In this document: in pieces, positions 36,498 to 44,474 of the stretch
Numbering within the stretch: position 1 is the first letter of the stretch
Layout: each line of letters begins with the position of its first letter
Source: Streptomyces sp. B21-105
GTDB taxonomy: Bacteria > Actinomycetota > Actinomycetes > Streptomycetales > Streptomycetaceae
Direction of reading: 5' to 3'
Length of the DNA stretch: 64,000 nucleotides
NCBI RefSeq assembly: GCF_036898465.1
Contig: NZ_JARUMJ010000001.1
Location: 4,774,001 to 4,838,000, forward strand
Made by a program: the position numbers and the translations under genes
Notes under the pieces: model-generated
What the model was told of the DNA's origin: nothing
Databases searched by the model: none
The model's input: the letters and a program-made list of their open reading frames with translations, nothing else

Positions 36498-36749
36498 TCA
36501 GACGCCGTAGCCGTCGCTGTAGCCGTCGCGGGGGTGGTGCCGCTCGGTCTCGACCACCGTGGTCGAGGCGGGAGGCACCATCACGCGGCGGCGCCGGGCG
36601 ATGCTGCTGAAGGTCGTCACGCCGATCAGGCCGACGATCATCAGGATGACGCCGACCAGGTCGAGGTTGACGCCCTGCATGTCCCAGTCGGTCGCGAACG
36701 TGAGGATGGCTCCCACGGCGATGAGGATGATGCATCCGCCGAGGCCCAT
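36498..36749 (-). CDS. Small DUF6458-type membrane protein
   Basis: An 83-residue protein with two membrane helices (GCIILIAVGAILTFATDW and VNLDLVGVILMIVGLIGV) followed by RRRR and a polar tail ending in DGYSDGYGV. Small two-helix proteins of this type are common in actinobacteria and of unknown function. It is transcribed towards the thioredoxin gene end. RBS AGGAGGC is close upstream. Confidence 0.75.
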   Translation of the reverse strand: MGLGGCIILIAVGAILTFATDWDMQGVNLDLVGVILMIVGLIGVTTFSSIARRRRVMVPPASTTVVETERHHPRDGYSDGYGV

Positions 36750-36875
36750 GGTGTTGCCTCCTGTCCGGTGTACCGGCCGTTCCGGTCACCACCGGACTCC
36801 GGGTACCCGGGCGGTCGACTCCCATGCGCCGGCGGCGCGTTCACCGGCCCGGCCGTCCTTCCCGCAGGAACGCCG

Positions 36876-38198
36876 TCAGCCCCGCAGGAACGCCGTGAGC
36901 GCGTTGGCCAGCAGGTACGGGTCGGCGTCGCCGCACAACTCCCGTGCGCTGTGCATCGACAGGATGGCCACGCCGATGTCGACGGTGCGGATGCCGTGCC
37001 GGGCCGCGGTGATGGGGCCGATGGTCGTGCCGCACGGCATGGAGTTGTTGGAGACGAAGTGCTGGAACGGCACGCCCGCCTTCTCACAGGCGGCGGCGAA
37101 AATCGCCCGGCCCGAACCGTCCGTCGCGTAGCGGTTGTTGACGTTGACCTTGAGGATCGGACCGCCGTTGACCCGCGGGTGGTGCGTCGGGTCGTGCCGC
37201 TCCGCGTAGTTGGGGTGCACGGCGTGACCGGTGTCGGAGGAGAGACAGACGGTGCCGGCGAAGGCTCTCGCCCGGTCTTCGTACGAGCCTCCGCGCGCGA
37301 AGACCGAACGTTCCAGCACGCTGCCGAGCAGTGGGCCGTCCGCGCCGGTGTCGGACTGCGAACCGTTCTCCTCGTGGTCGAAGGCGGCCAGCACCGGGAT
37401 GTACGGCGGCTCCGCGCCGCTCGTCGCCACGGCCGTCAGCGCCGCCGTGCCGGCGTGCACGGACAGCAGGTTGTCCATGCGCGGGCCGGCCACCAGTTCC
37501 TGGTCGCGGCCCAGGTAGGCGGGCGGCTCCACGGAGTGCGCCATCAGGTCCCAGCCGGTGACCTGGCCCGGGGCCAGCCCGGCCGTCTCCTCCAGGAACG
37601 CGATCAGGTCGCCGTCGCGCACGTCGCCGCCCAGGCCCCAGACGGGCTGGAGGTGACGCTGCTTGTCGAGCTTGAGGCCGTCGGCGTTGACCGAACGGTC
37701 GAGGTGGATGGCGAGTTGGGGGACGCGCAGCAGCGGGCGGCCGACGTCGACGAGGCGCGTCGTGCCGTCCCGCAGCGTCAGCCGGCCCGCGAGGCCCAGG
37801 TCGCGGTCGAGCCAGGAGTTGAGCAGCGGGCCGCCGTAGATCTCCACGGCCACCTGCCGCCAGCCGTGCGCGCCGGTGTCCGGCAGCGGCTTGACGCGCA
37901 GGTTGGGGGAGTCGGTGTGCGCGCCGATGATCCGGAACGGCGTGTGCGGCGCCGCGCCCTCGGGCACGTACCAGGCCACGATCGCACCCCCGCGCAGCAC
38001 ATACCGGCCGCCGCTGCCCGAGGCGGAGACGCCGTGCGTCCCGGCGTCCCAGGCGTCCGTCTCCGAGACCTGGCGGAATCCGGCCTTCTCGAGCCGCTCG
38101 GCTGTGTTCGCCACGGCGTGGTACGGCGACGGGCTCGCCGTCAGGTACGTCAAGAGGTCGTCGGTGTGGCCGCGGTCGAAGCGGGAGGGTTCGCTCAT
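36876..38198 (-). CDS. M18-family aminopeptidase
   Basis: A 440-residue cytosolic zinc aminopeptidase of the aspartyl aminopeptidase type. All metal ligands are visible: His in IGAHTDSPN (about 89), Asp in GPRMDNLLS (about 235), Glu pair in DHEENGSQS (about 271), Asp in CLSSDTGHAVHPNY (about 316), His in AILSMHSARE (about 404). Length is normal. The ATG at 38198 has AAGGTG 6 nt upstream. It is monocistronic. Confidence 0.87.
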   Translation of the reverse strand: MSEPSRFDRGHTDDLLTYLTASPSPYHAVANTAERLEKAGFRQVSETDAWDAGTHGVSASGSGGRYVLRGGAIVAWYVPEGAAPHTPFRIIGAHTDSPNLRVKPLPDTGAHGWRQVAVEIYGGPLLNSWLDRDLGLAGRLTLRDGTTRLVDVGRPLLRVPQLAIHLDRSVNADGLKLDKQRHLQPVWGLGGDVRDGDLIAFLEETAGLAPGQVTGWDLMAHSVEPPAYLGRDQELVAGPRMDNLLSVHAGTAALTAVATSGAEPPYIPVLAAFDHEENGSQSDTGADGPLLGSVLERSVFARGGSYEDRARAFAGTVCLSSDTGHAVHPNYAERHDPTHHPRVNGGPILKVNVNNRYATDGSGRAIFAAACEKAGVPFQHFVSNNSMPCGTTIGPITAARHGIRTVDIGVAILSMHSARELCGDADPYLLANALTAFLRG

Positions 38199-38645
38199 GG
38201 TGTTCACCTTAACGACGTACGAGGACCCGCTCCCGGCGATGGGAGCGGGCCCTCGTGAGGACCGTGTGGAGTGCTGCGCGGTTGTCCCGGTGAGTCCTGG
38301 TGAGTCCGATTGCGTCCGGCGACGGACCCGGAACGCGGCCCGGCACGGACCCCGGAAGGGAGCCTGGTAGGCACCCCCGGGGCGTGGTTCCGGAGGCGCC
38401 CCGGGGCATGACCCCGGAGGCGTTTCAGGGCGTGCCCCCGGGGTGTCCCCGACGACGCCCCGGAGCGCGTGTCGGAGGTGACCCGGAACCCGGCCCCCGT
38501 GTTGGACCGGAGGTGATCCGGAGCGCGATCCCCGGGGTGACCCGGAGGTGATCCGCAGCGGGCCCCGGGGTTGACCCGGGGTGACCGGAGCGTGTCCCCG
38601 GGCGGTCCGGAGCGCGCCCCCCCCCGTGTGGGCCCCGAGGGTCTT
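38199..38645. repeat. GC-rich degenerate repeat tract between aminopeptidase and acyl-CoA dehydrogenase genes
   Basis: This 447-bp gap has no credible gene. The first part holds a hairpin (CCCGCTCCC/GGGAGCGGG with outer ACGAG/CTCGT, 38219-38257). From about 38340 to 38635 the sequence is an imperfect array of short C/G blocks such as ACCCCGGAGGCG, CCGGAGGTGATCCG and CCCCGGGGTGACC. The hairpin may terminate the acyl-CoA dehydrogenase transcript. Confidence 0.55.
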
Positions 38646-40472
38646 CTAGAACGCGGCCTCGTCCAGCTCCATCAGGTCCAGCTCGACGTCGGCGGCGACC
38701 TTGCGGGCCAGGGTGACGCCCGGCAGGACGTTGGCCGCGAAGAACTTCGCCGCCGCGATCTTGCCGGTGTAGAACGGCCGGTCCTTGGCGGAGGCCGTCT
38801 CCAGCTTCTCGGCGGCGATCGCCGCGCCCTTGAGGAGCAGGTAGCCGACGATCACGTCACCGGAGGCGAGCAGCAGGCGGGTGGTGTTCAGGCCGACCTT
38901 GTAGATGTTCTTGACGTCCTGCTCGGTCGCCGCGAGGTCGGTCAGCATCAGGCCGACGATGGCCTCCAGCTCGACGGCCGCCTTCGCCAGGTGTTCGCGG
39001 GCGCCGGCCAGCTGCTCGCCGCCGGTGTCGACCGCGAGGAACTTCTTGATGTCCTCGGCGAGGGAGTTCAGCGCGGTTCCCTGGTTGCGGACGATCTTCC
39101 GGAAGAAGAAGTCCTGGCCCTGGATCGCGGTGGTGCCCTCGTACAGGGTGTCGATCTTGGCGTCGCGGATGTACTGCTCGATCGGGTACTCCTGGAGGAA
39201 CCCGGAGCCGCCGAAGGTCTGCAGCGACTGGGCGAGCTGCTCGTAGCCCTTCTCGGAGCCGTAGCCCTTGACGATCGGCAGGAGCAGGTCGTTGAGCGCG
39301 TGCTCGGTCTTGGCGTCCTCGCCGGCCGCCTCCTTGACCGCGATGGCGTCCTGGACCGAGGCCGTGTAGAGGACGAGGGCGCGCATGCCCTCCGCGTACG
39401 CCTTCTGCGTGATCAGCGAGCGCCGCACGTCGGGGTGGTGGGTGATGGTGACCTTCGGCGCGGCCTTGTCCATGAAGTTCGCCAGGTCGGGGCCCTGGAC
39501 GCGCTCCTTGGCGTACTCGAGCGCGTTGAGGTAGCCGGTGGAGAGCGTGGAGATCGCCTTCGTGCCGACCATCATGCGGGCGAACTCGATGATGCGGAAC
39601 ATCTGGCGGATGCCGTCGTGCTTGTCGCCGATCAGCCAGCCCTTGGCGGGATGGCGGTCGCCGAAGGTCATCTCGCAGGTGTTGGAGGCCTTGAGGCCCA
39701 TCTTGTGCTCGACGTTCGTGGCGTAGACACCGTTGCGCTCGCCCAGCTCGCCGGTCTCGAAGTCGAAGAGCGTCTTCGGGACCATGAAGAGGGACAGGCC
39801 CTTGGTGCCGGGGCCGGCGCCCTCGGGGCGGGCGAGGACGTAGTGGAGGATGTTCTCCGACATGTCGTGCTCGCCGGACGTGATGAAGCGCTTGACGCCC
39901 TCGATGTGCCAGGAGCCGTCCTCCTGCTGCACGGCCTTCGTGCGGCCCGCGCCCACGTCGGAGCCCGCGTCGGGCTCGGTGAGGACCATCGTCGAGCCCC
40001 ACTGCCTCTCGACGGCGATCTGCGCGATCTTCTTCTGGACGTCGTTGCCCTCGTCGAAGAGGATGCCGGCGAAGGCCGGGCCGGAGGAGTACATCCACAC
40101 GGCCGGGTTCGCGCCGAGGATCAGCTCCGCGAAGCCCCAGATCAGGGACGGCGGGGCGGTGGTGCCGCCGATCTCCTCGGGCAGGCCGAGCCGCCAGTAC
40201 TCGGAGTCCATGAAGGCCTGGTAGCTCTTCTTGAAGGAGGCCGGGACCGGCGCGGTGTTGGTCTCCGGGTCGAAGACCGGCGGGTTGCGGTCGGCGTCCG
40301 TGAAGGACTCCGCCAGCTCGTTCTCCGAGAGGCGGGTCAGCTCCTCGAGGATGCTCTTCGCGGTCTCGGTGTCCAACTCCTCGAACGGGCCGGTGCCGTA
40401 CAGCTTGTCGCGCCCGAGCACCTCGAAGAGGTTGAACTCGATGTCGCGAAGATTCGACTTGTAGTGCCCCAT
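38646..40472 (-). CDS. Acyl-CoA dehydrogenase
   Basis: A 608-residue flavoprotein that introduces the first double bond in beta-oxidation. FAD/substrate regions read [21 protein letters not shown] (about 155) and [16 protein letters not shown], and the catalytic glutamate is in [16 protein letters not shown] (about 440). At 608 residues it has an N-terminal extension and an extra C-terminal domain, as in the large AcdH/FadE5 group for long-chain or bulky acyl-CoA. ATG at 40472. Its promoter holds a 44-bp nested dyad, which points to repression by an acyl-CoA-sensing regulator. Confidence 0.85.
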   Translation of the reverse strand: MGHYKSNLRDIEFNLFEVLGRDKLYGTGPFEELDTETAKSILEELTRLSENELAESFTDADRNPPVFDPETNTAPVPASFKKSYQAFMDSEYWRLGLPEEIGGTTAPPSLIWGFAELILGANPAVWMYSSGPAFAGILFDEGNDVQKKIAQIAVERQWGSTMVLTEPDAGSDVGAGRTKAVQQEDGSWHIEGVKRFITSGEHDMSENILHYVLARPEGAGPGTKGLSLFMVPKTLFDFETGELGERNGVYATNVEHKMGLKASNTCEMTFGDRHPAKGWLIGDKHDGIRQMFRIIEFARMMVGTKAISTLSTGYLNALEYAKERVQGPDLANFMDKAAPKVTITHHPDVRRSLITQKAYAEGMRALVLYTASVQDAIAVKEAAGEDAKTEHALNDLLLPIVKGYGSEKGYEQLAQSLQTFGGSGFLQEYPIEQYIRDAKIDTLYEGTTAIQGQDFFFRKIVRNQGTALNSLAEDIKKFLAVDTGGEQLAGAREHLAKAAVELEAIVGLMLTDLAATEQDVKNIYKVGLNTTRLLLASGDVIVGYLLLKGAAIAAEKLETASAKDRPFYTGKIAAAKFFAANVLPGVTLARKVAADVELDLMELDEAAF

Positions 40473-40536
40473 GGCGACGGCTCCCGAAATCCGTTGGAGA
40501 GATGGGCGAGGCACTGGATCCTCGCGCTAGTTCACA

Positions 40537-40580
40537 TACCGACAAGTAGCAAGTACCTACGATGATGCTACCCGTCGGTA
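40537..40580. promoter_or_regulatory. 44-bp nested dyad in acyl-CoA dehydrogenase promoter region
   Basis: Outer arms TACCGAC/GTCGGTA and inner arms GTAGCA/TGCTAC are all perfect and share one centre at 40558/40559, with 2-bp unmatched steps between arms and a 14-bp core. The stretch lies 65 bp upstream of the acyl-CoA dehydrogenase start and 84 bp upstream of the divergent sseB-like gene. It could bind two dimers or one large regulator. Confidence 0.55.
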
Positions 40581-40650
40581 ATAAGTTGCAACCCCCCGGT
40601 CCGCCAAGTGTGAGAAGGGTCTACCTCGCTCCGCCGTCGGCGCGCCTCGG

Positions 40651-40663
40651 TACTCTTGCGCCC
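40651..40663 (+). promoter_or_regulatory. Predicted leaderless promoter -10 of SseB-like gene
   Basis: TACTCT (40651-40656) then 7 nt then ATG, with no RBS. Confidence 0.5.
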
Positions 40664-41146
40664 ATGTACGGATACGGCCAGCCCATGGACGGCGGTGCTG
40701 CGCAGCAGCAGTACGCGTCGCCGCAGCAGCAGATGCCCGGCGGCCATGGCGGCTACGGGCAGCAGCCGCCCCTCTATCCGGAACCGTCCCCGCCGTCCCT
40801 CGCGGACGCGGTCCGCGCGTTCACCACGGGGCAGCTGGCCGCCGAGGACTTCCAGCAGGTCTTCGCCACCTCCAAGGTCTACTGCCCGCGCGGCGACAAC
40901 CCCGGCTTCCTCGCCCTGCACAACACTCAGCAGCCGGTGATCCCGATGTTCACCAGCCTCAAGGAGCTGCGCCGGTACGCGGGCAAGGAGTCGAAGTACT
41001 TCGTGATCACCGGTGCGGAGGTGATCGACCTGCTGCCCACCGGCTACGGCTTCGTCCTCGACATGGAGGGCGAGCACCGGATGGTGTTCGACGCGAAGGC
41101 CGTGGAGCAGATGGTCGAGTTCGCGATGCGCCGGATGTACGGCTGA
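40664..41146 (+). CDS. SseB-family protein
   Basis: A 160-residue protein. The first 40 residues are Gln/Gly/Tyr/Pro-rich; the SseB domain follows, with KVYCPRGDNPGFLALHNTQQPVIPMFTSLKELRRY (about 73-107) and ITGAEVIDLLPTGYGFVLD. SseB proteins are of unclear function; they have been tied to sulphur metabolism and secretion regulation in other bacteria. Probably translated from a leaderless message. A perfect hairpin follows its stop. Confidence 0.75.
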   Translation: MYGYGQPMDGGAAQQQYASPQQQMPGGHGGYGQQPPLYPEPSPPSLADAVRAFTTGQLAAEDFQQVFATSKVYCPRGDNPGFLALHNTQQPVIPMFTSLKELRRYAGKESKYFVITGAEVIDLLPTGYGFVLDMEGEHRMVFDAKAVEQMVEFAMRRMYG

Positions 41147-41168
41147 GACGGATCACCCGTGCCGTGCG

Positions 41169-41204
41169 GCGGAAGCCCGGAGGGAATGCCCTCCGGGCTT
41201 CCGC
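41169..41204 (+). terminator. Strong terminator after SseB-like gene
   Basis: A perfect 16-bp stem (41169-41184 with 41189-41204) with AATG loop, 22 nt after the stop. Confidence 0.8.
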
Positions 41205-41223
41205 TGTTACGGGTGGCAGGAAG

Positions 41224-41242
41224 TTCAATACTCAACTAAAGT
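41224..41242. promoter_or_regulatory. AT-rich candidate promoter/operator of pirin gene
   Basis: TTCAATACTCAACTAAAGT is unusually AT-rich for this genome and ends in TAAAGT, a good -10 candidate, 31 nt before the ATG. A two-fold pattern of CAATACTCAACT half-sites suggests a MarR-type site, but symmetry is incomplete. Confidence 0.35.
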
Positions 41243-41272
41243 GGAACGTACGTCGCCCTAGGAGGTACGGAC

Positions 41273-42244
41273 ATGCCCGCAGTGACCGTCGAGAACCCGC
41301 TGACCCTCCCGCGCGTCACCGCGCCGGCCGAGGCCGTGGCACGTCCCGTGCTCGCCGTCACGACCGCGCCCAGCGGTTTCGAGGGCGAGGGCTTCCCGGT
41401 GCGCCGCGCGTTCGCCGGGATCAACTACCGTCACCTCGACCCGTTCATCATGATGGACCAGATGGGCGAGGTGGACTATCAGCCCGGGGAGCCGAAAGGC
41501 ACCCCCTGGCACCCGCACCGCGGCTTCGAGACCGTCACGTACATCATCGACGGGATCTTCGACCACCAGGACAGCCAGGGCGGCGGCGGCACCATCACCA
41601 ACGGCGACACGCAGTGGATGACGGCGGGCTCCGGCCTGCTGCACATCGAGGCGCCGCCCGAGCACCTGGTCATGTCCGGCGGTCTCTTCCACGGCCTGCA
41701 GCTGTGGGTGAACCTGCCGGCCAAGGACAAGATGATGCCCCCGCGGTACCAGGACATCCGAGGCGGGCACGTACAGCTCCTCACCACTCCCGACGGCGGC
41801 GCGCTGCTGCGGGTCATCGCCGGCGAGCTGGACGGGCACGCGGGGCCCGGCATCACCCACACCCCGATCACGATGGTCCACGCGACGGTGGCGGCGGGTG
41901 CGGAGATCACGCTGCCCTGGCGCGAGGACTTCAACGGCCTCGCGTACGTCCTCGCGGGCAAGGGCTCGGTCGGCGCCGAGCGCCGCCCGGTCCACCTGGG
42001 GCAGACGGCGGTCTTCGGCGCGGGCTCCTCGCTGACGGTCCGCGCGGACGACCAGCAGGACTCCCACACGCCCGACATGGAGGTCGTGCTGCTGGGCGGA
42101 CAGCCGATCCGTGAGCCGATGGCGCACTACGGCCCGTTCGTCATGAACACCAAGGACGAGCTCCAGCAGGCCTTCGACGACTTCCAGAAGGGCCGCCTGG
42201 GCACGATCCCGGCCGTGCACGGGATGACGGAGGAGGGCATCTAG
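41273..42244 (+). CDS. Pirin-family protein
   Basis: A 323-residue double cupin. The N-terminal cupin carries the metal-binding residues in PWHPHRGFETVTYI (about 80-93) and DTQWMTAGSGLLHIEAP (about 120), as in pirins with quercetinase activity; the C-terminal cupin has ITLPWREDFNGLAYVLAGKG. Pirins are iron proteins linked to redox sensing; in Streptomyces one affects central metabolism. A GGAGGT RBS lies 6 nt before the ATG. An AT-rich stretch (TTCAATACTCAACTAAAGT, 41224-41242) upstream stands out and is a likely regulator site. Confidence 0.83.
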   Translation: MPAVTVENPLTLPRVTAPAEAVARPVLAVTTAPSGFEGEGFPVRRAFAGINYRHLDPFIMMDQMGEVDYQPGEPKGTPWHPHRGFETVTYIIDGIFDHQDSQGGGGTITNGDTQWMTAGSGLLHIEAPPEHLVMSGGLFHGLQLWVNLPAKDKMMPPRYQDIRGGHVQLLTTPDGGALLRVIAGELDGHAGPGITHTPITMVHATVAAGAEITLPWREDFNGLAYVLAGKGSVGAERRPVHLGQTAVFGAGSSLTVRADDQQDSHTPDMEVVLLGGQPIREPMAHYGPFVMNTKDELQQAFDDFQKGRLGTIPAVHGMTEEGI

Positions 42245-42293
42245 CCCTCTCATTCAGCCCTCCGGCCCGCCGGAAACCCGGTACGGTACGACA

Positions 42294-42332
42294 AGGCCCG
42301 AAGCCGCAACATCGGTTTGCGACTTCGGGCCT
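42294..42332. terminator. Terminator between pirin and BRO-N genes
   Basis: AGGCCCGAAG/CTTCGGGCCT (10 bp) continues after one mismatch into CGCAA/TTGCG with a 7-nt loop. It separates convergent genes. Confidence 0.7.
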
Positions 42333-42351
42333 GTCTCATGTCACCTGGCCG

Positions 42352-43257
42352 CTACGGCAGTACGCAGATCGGGCTCCCGTCCGGTGCGTGACCCGCATGC
42401 CGCACACACCCCCGTTCGAACAGCAGATCCAAGCTGTCGTGTACGCGCTTGTGCGAGAGGCCCGTGTCGGCGCTGATCTCTTCCACGCGATACGTGGCCC
42501 CGCCGTGCAGCAGCGCTGGGGCCAAGTAGGCGGCCACGGTGTGCACGTCCTCAGCGCAGGCCAGGTCCTTCGCCCTCCACTTGGCGAGCAGCTGCTGAGG
42601 CGTCAGCTCCGGAGCCGGTGAGGGCCGAGAGCGGTCGTCGGGACGCTTGAGGGCGGCGGCGATGTCCTGAAGGCTGTGGTTGATCTGCCGCAGCAGGTCG
42701 TTGCGCTCCCCGGCGACGGCGGCCATGCTCTCGTCCATCACCATGTTGCGCTCTTCGAGGCGCACGAGAGCGTCGACGACCTGCTCCGGCATGACGTACG
42801 CGGTACCCCCGGTGGGGGCGGGCTGCACGGGGGCGGGTGCCAGGGCGTAGGAGCCGTCGCGCTGGATGGTGGCGATGACACTGGCGACCCAGGTCTTGAA
42901 GGGCTGCGACTCCGGCTTGGTGCAGGAGTTGACCAAGAGGATCAACCCCTGAAGCGTGACCAGATTCATGTCTCGTCGCCACTCTCGACCTGCGGGAATG
43001 CTGAGAGTGTGCCTCTGAAGCACACTCTCGAGGCTGTCGAAGTTGGCTGCGTCCGCGATGTTGCGCAGAGTGGAACCGACGTGTGCGTAGCCCAGGTTCT
43101 TGCACACGTCGACTGCCGGGAACCAATGCGTCCCGTCCGGAGTGGTGAGCCTGCGCACCCGTGCGCCGGTCGCCGCGTAGACGAAGTCGCTGATCTCGAT
43201 CGCGTCCTGCCGTGCCGCCGACCGGTTCGGCGGCGGTGTGTTGTTCTGCTCGTACAT
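42352..43257 (-). CDS. BRO-N domain protein (phage antirepressor-like)
   Basis: A 301-residue protein whose first 120 residues match the BRO N-terminal DNA-binding domain: HWFPAVDVCKNLGYAHVGSTLRNIAD and NLVTLQGLILLVNSCTKPESQPFKTWVASVIATIQRDGS. BRO domains are typical of phage and baculovirus antirepressors; chromosomal Streptomyces copies also occur. A helical middle part and a winged-helix-like C-terminal region (YRVEEISADTGLSHKRVHDSLDLL, about 258-281) follow, so it may bind DNA at two ends. GGAGGTGATG is the RBS. No other phage gene lies next to it. Confidence 0.75.
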   Translation of the reverse strand: MYEQNNTPPPNRSAARQDAIEISDFVYAATGARVRRLTTPDGTHWFPAVDVCKNLGYAHVGSTLRNIADAANFDSLESVLQRHTLSIPAGREWRRDMNLVTLQGLILLVNSCTKPESQPFKTWVASVIATIQRDGSYALAPAPVQPAPTGGTAYVMPEQVVDALVRLEERNMVMDESMAAVAGERNDLLRQINHSLQDIAAALKRPDDRSRPSPAPELTPQQLLAKWRAKDLACAEDVHTVAAYLAPALLHGGATYRVEEISADTGLSHKRVHDSLDLLFERGCVRHAGHAPDGSPICVLP

Positions 43258-43430
43258 CGAGCATCACCTCCGTCTCGGACGGTAGGCATATGCCGGGGCA
43301 ACGGGCTGCGCCAGCAAGGATGTTCACCCTTAAGGCGCGGGCGTTCGAATTCTGAGTCCGAGTCATGTCCCGTTCACCCGGGCGGCCGTCAGGTCAGGAC
43401 AAGTCGGCGGGGCCGTGATCCGCTGGAGCG

Positions 43431-44474
43431 GTGCATCTGCTCCCGCTTCCCGCCCGCCGCTTCGCGGCCTGGTGCGCCGTGGTGCTGCTGGCGTCGGGCG
43501 TCGGGTATGTCGGGATCAGGCTCTGCTCCGAGTTGCGCACCGCCGTCACACCCGTGCTGCTGGCGTTGCTGGGGACCGCGCTGCTGCGGCCGCTGTACCG
43601 GCGGATGGTGGCGGCCGGGGTGCCGCGGTCGCTGTCGGCCGGGATCACCTGTGTCGCCGTCGTCGCAGTGGTCGGCGGGGCCGTGTACATCGTGGTCGCC
43701 GCGCTGATCGACAGCGGGGACCAGATCGTCGCCGCGCTCAGGTCGGCGGCGAGGGGCGTCGCCGATCACTTCGGGGCGGCCGGGACCTCGCTCGACGACC
43801 TCGCCTCCCATGCGAAGGAGCTGCTCACCAAGTTCGGGGGGACGGCCGCCTCCAATGTCATCAGCGGGGTGAGCGTCGTCGGCGAGACCATCGCCATGGC
43901 CGTGCTGGCGCTGCTGCTCGTCTTCTTCTTCCTGCGGGACTCCTACCGGGCCGTCGCCGTTCTGCGGTCCGTCGCTCCGGGCGGCAGCGCCGACACCCTC
44001 GAGGCCATGGCCCGGCGGGCCTTCCGGGCCGTCGAGGGGTTCATGCGGGGGACGACGTTCATCGCCTTCATCGACGCGGTGTGCATCACGGTCGGGCTGC
44101 TCGTCCTCGATGTGCCGGGCGCGGTGGGGCTGGGCGCTCTCGTCTTCGTGGGGGCGTACATCCCGTATCTCGGCGCGTTCCTCTCCGGGGCGGTCGCGGT
44201 GCTGGTCGCGCTCGCCGACCGGGGCTTCGTCATCGCGCTGTGGGCGCTCGGCGTGGTGCTCGCCGTGCAGGTGCTGGAGGGGCATGTGCTGCAGCCGGTG
44301 ATCCAGAGCCGGACCGTGCAGATGCACCCGGCGGTGGTCATGGTCGCGATCACGGCCGGGGCGTCCGTGGCCGGGATCCTCGGCATGCTGCTCGCGGTGC
44401 CCCTGACCGCGGCCGGCTTCGGGATCCTGCACGAACTGCGGACGCGCTACGAGACTGTCGCCGACGGTTCGTAG
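43431..44474 (+). CDS. AI-2E family transporter
   Basis: A 347-residue membrane protein with about eight helices and the family core PYLGAFLSGAVAVLVAL, VQVLEGHVLQPVIQSRTVQMHP and GILGMLLAVPLTAAGF (about 245-330). The family name comes from an E. coli autoinducer-2 exporter, but most members, including antiporter types, have other substrates. GTG start with GGAG very close; the start is uncertain. The 3' end overlaps the convergent phosphatase gene by 28 bp. Confidence 0.82.
   Translation: MHLLPLPARRFAAWCAVVLLASGVGYVGIRLCSELRTAVTPVLLALLGTALLRPLYRRMVAAGVPRSLSAGITCVAVVAVVGGAVYIVVAALIDSGDQIVAALRSAARGVADHFGAAGTSLDDLASHAKELLTKFGGTAASNVISGVSVVGETIAMAVLALLLVFFFLRDSYRAVAVLRSVAPGGSADTLEAMARRAFRAVEGFMRGTTFIAFIDAVCITVGLLVLDVPGAVGLGALVFVGAYIPYLGAFLSGAVAVLVALADRGFVIALWALGVVLAVQVLEGHVLQPVIQSRTVQMHPAVVMVAITAGASVAGILGMLLAVPLTAAGFGILHELRTRYETVADGS

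Noticed and set aside
38300..38551. 83-aa ORF in the GC repeat tract
   Set aside because: Translation only reflects the DNA repeats (Pro/Gly/Arg), with no RBS or homology.
38571..40565. Long plus-strand ORF (664 aa) opposite the acyl-CoA dehydrogenase gene
   Set aside because: It is the antisense shadow of a clear flavoprotein gene; composition is Gly/Arg/Val/Leu-rich with no domain, as expected from high-GC third positions.
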